DNA from: CAIYQJ01 sp963717255 | Lineage (GTDB): Bacteria; Chloroflexota; Limnocylindria; Limnocylindrales; CSP1-4 | Assembly: GCA_963717255.1 (NCBI GenBank) | Contig: CAVQVT010000001.1 | Location: 1-64,000 of the forward strand | Direction of reading: 5' to 3' | DNA: 64,000 nucleotides | Shown here: positions 63,209-64,000 of the stretch, piece by piece | Layout: each line of letters starts with the position of its first letter | How positions within the stretch are numbered: the first letter of the stretch is position 1 | Made by a program: the position numbers and the translations under genes | The notes under the pieces: model-generated | What the model was told of the DNA's origin: nothing | Seen by the model: only the letters and a program-made list of their open reading frames with translations | Databases searched by the model: none

Positions 63209-64000
63209 ATGGAGGACGGGCACCTGCCGGTGCTGGCGGAGGAGGTCATGACGATCCTCTCCCCGCGCCCCGGCAGCCTCCAGATCGACGGGACCCTCGG
63301 CGGCGGTGGGCACACCGAGCGGATCCTGGAAGCATCCACCCCCGACGGACGGGTGCTCGGCCTCGACGCCGACCCCGCGGCCGTCGCACGGGTGGCGGCG
63401 CGCCTGGCGCGCTTCGGCGACCGGCTCGTCGTCCGGCAGGCCGACTTCCGGGACGTCGGGACGGTGGCCCCCGCGGCCGGCTTCGCCGCGGTGGACGGCC
63501 TCCTGCTCGACCTGGGCCTCTCCAGCTACCAGCTCGCGGACGCGGACCGCGGCTTCGGGTTCCGGACGGGCGGCCCGCTGGACATGCGCTTCGACGCCTC
63601 GCGCGGCGTCCCCGCCGCCGAGCTGATCGCGACGCTCGACGCGTCGGCGCTCGCCTCGCTCTTCCGCCGCTACGGCGAGGAGCCCCGGGCCGGCCGCATC
63701 GCCCGCGCCATCGTCCGTGAGCGTGCCGTCGCGCCGATCGACACCGCCGAGCGGCTCGCCGCGGTCGTCGAGCGGGCCGCGCCCGCGGCGCCCGGCAAGC
63801 GCCGCATCCACCCGGCGACCCGCGTCTTCCAGGCGCTGCGGATCGCCGTCAACGACGAGCTCGGGGCCCTCGAGGCTGCCCTCGTCTCCGCCATGGACCT
63901 CCTTCGGCCGGGCGGCCGCCTCGTCGTGCTGTCGTACCACTCGCTCGAGGATCGGATCGTCAAGCGATTCGTCGCCGCGGAGCGGAAGGGCTGCATCTGC
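63209..64000 (+). CDS. rsmH: 16S rRNA (cytosine-1402 N4) methyltransferase RsmH, 3' end outside window
   Basis: This SAM-dependent enzyme modifies C1402 of 16S rRNA. The SAM site is LQIDGTLGGGGHTERILEAS and LGLDADPAAVARV. The catalytic region is VDGLLLDLGLSSYQLADADR with FRTGGPLDMRFD, followed by RIHPATRVFQALRIAVNDEL and LVVLSYHSLEDRIVKRF. ATG 63209 (MEDGHLPVLAEEV) fits the family start; ATG 63161 is in frame but lacks a ribosome site. The window ends within the C-terminal CIC motif. Confidence 0.95.
   Translation, partial: MEDGHLPVLAEEVMTILSPRPGSLQIDGTLGGGGHTERILEASTPDGRVLGLDADPAAVARVAARLARFGDRLVVRQADFRDVGTVAPAAGFAAVDGLLLDLGLSSYQLADADRGFGFRTGGPLDMRFDASRGVPAAELIATLDASALASLFRRYGEEPRAGRIARAIVRERAVAPIDTAERLAAVVERAAPAAPGKRRIHPATRVFQALRIAVNDELGALEAALVSAMDLLRPGGRLVVLSYHSLEDRIVKRFVAAERKGCIC

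Overview
The window is very GC-rich and densely coded, with short intergenic gaps, many GTG/TTG starts and frequent 4-nt ATGA/GTGA gene overlaps. There is no phage, insertion sequence, plasmid or CRISPR signal. The mix of genes (dnaG-rpoD operon, parAB, split propionyl-CoA carboxylase, DUF3048 and DUF3558-like lipoproteins, MoxR/DUF58/DUF4129, mraZ-rsmH, DUF6325/SHOCT proteins) suggests a free-living, respiring Chloroflexota chromosome, possibly Limnocylindria/Ellin6529-like. This is an inference from gene content, not a phylogeny. At least 25 frame breaks interrupt otherwise ordinary genes. Wherever I checked a break closely, removing or adding one base restores the family sequence, so I read most of them as sequence errors rather than decay.

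Layout. 1-6674 (minus): Tm-1-like protein, DUF3048 lipoprotein, deazaflavin-type nitroreductase, SulP transporter, DUF2252 protein. 6792-8081: SHOCT protein divergent from DUF6325 and a small repeat peptide. 8273-11783 (plus): flavin monooxygenase-like enzyme, alpha/beta hydrolase, Mut7-C protein, truncated VOC protein, cupin. 11900-16150: unusual regulatory region followed by dnaG-rpoD. 16355-23286: Ala-rich membrane-anchored protein, repeat-rich spacers, XRE regulator, two lipoproteins, DUF4242 protein, large LuxR-type ATPase regulator. 23501-28613 (plus): sulfurtransferase and membrane protein, tRNA-Asn, AI-2E transporter, cold-shock protein. 28761-32013: glycosyltransferase, partner protein and GH130 operon. 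32083-35504 (minus): LiaF-like, PspC, GIDE and LemA envelope operon. 35689-39171 (plus): conserved protein, HAD hydrolase, PlsC, conserved protein, UbiA. 39288-41079 (minus): parA-parB.

41621-55240 holds a nearly complete propionyl-CoA to fumarate route: carboxyltransferase, biotin carboxylase, biotin carrier, methylmalonyl-CoA mutase large subunit and epimerase, then sucCD (minus) and sdhCDAB (plus), with a DUF47-Pit phosphate transporter pair in between. Methylmalonyl-CoA would feed succinyl-CoA, then succinate, then the quinone pool. The B12-binding mutase subunit is not in the window.

55278-64000: an RNase HI domain fused to a PhnP-like metallo-beta-lactamase domain directly upstream of RNase P RNA; a small Cys-rich protein; a LysM protein with a Cys-rich N-terminus; the MoxR/DUF58/DUF4129 operon; and the start of the division and cell-wall cluster (mraZ with its operator, rsmH running off the window).

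Most unusual items: the RNase HI-MBL fusion beside rnpB; a CsoR-type operator, tandem -35-like repeats and a perfect dyad upstream of dnaG-rpoD; a motif shared by the accD and accC leaders; a glycosyltransferase whose only well-placed start is ATC; and the LiaF/PspC/GIDE/LemA operon.
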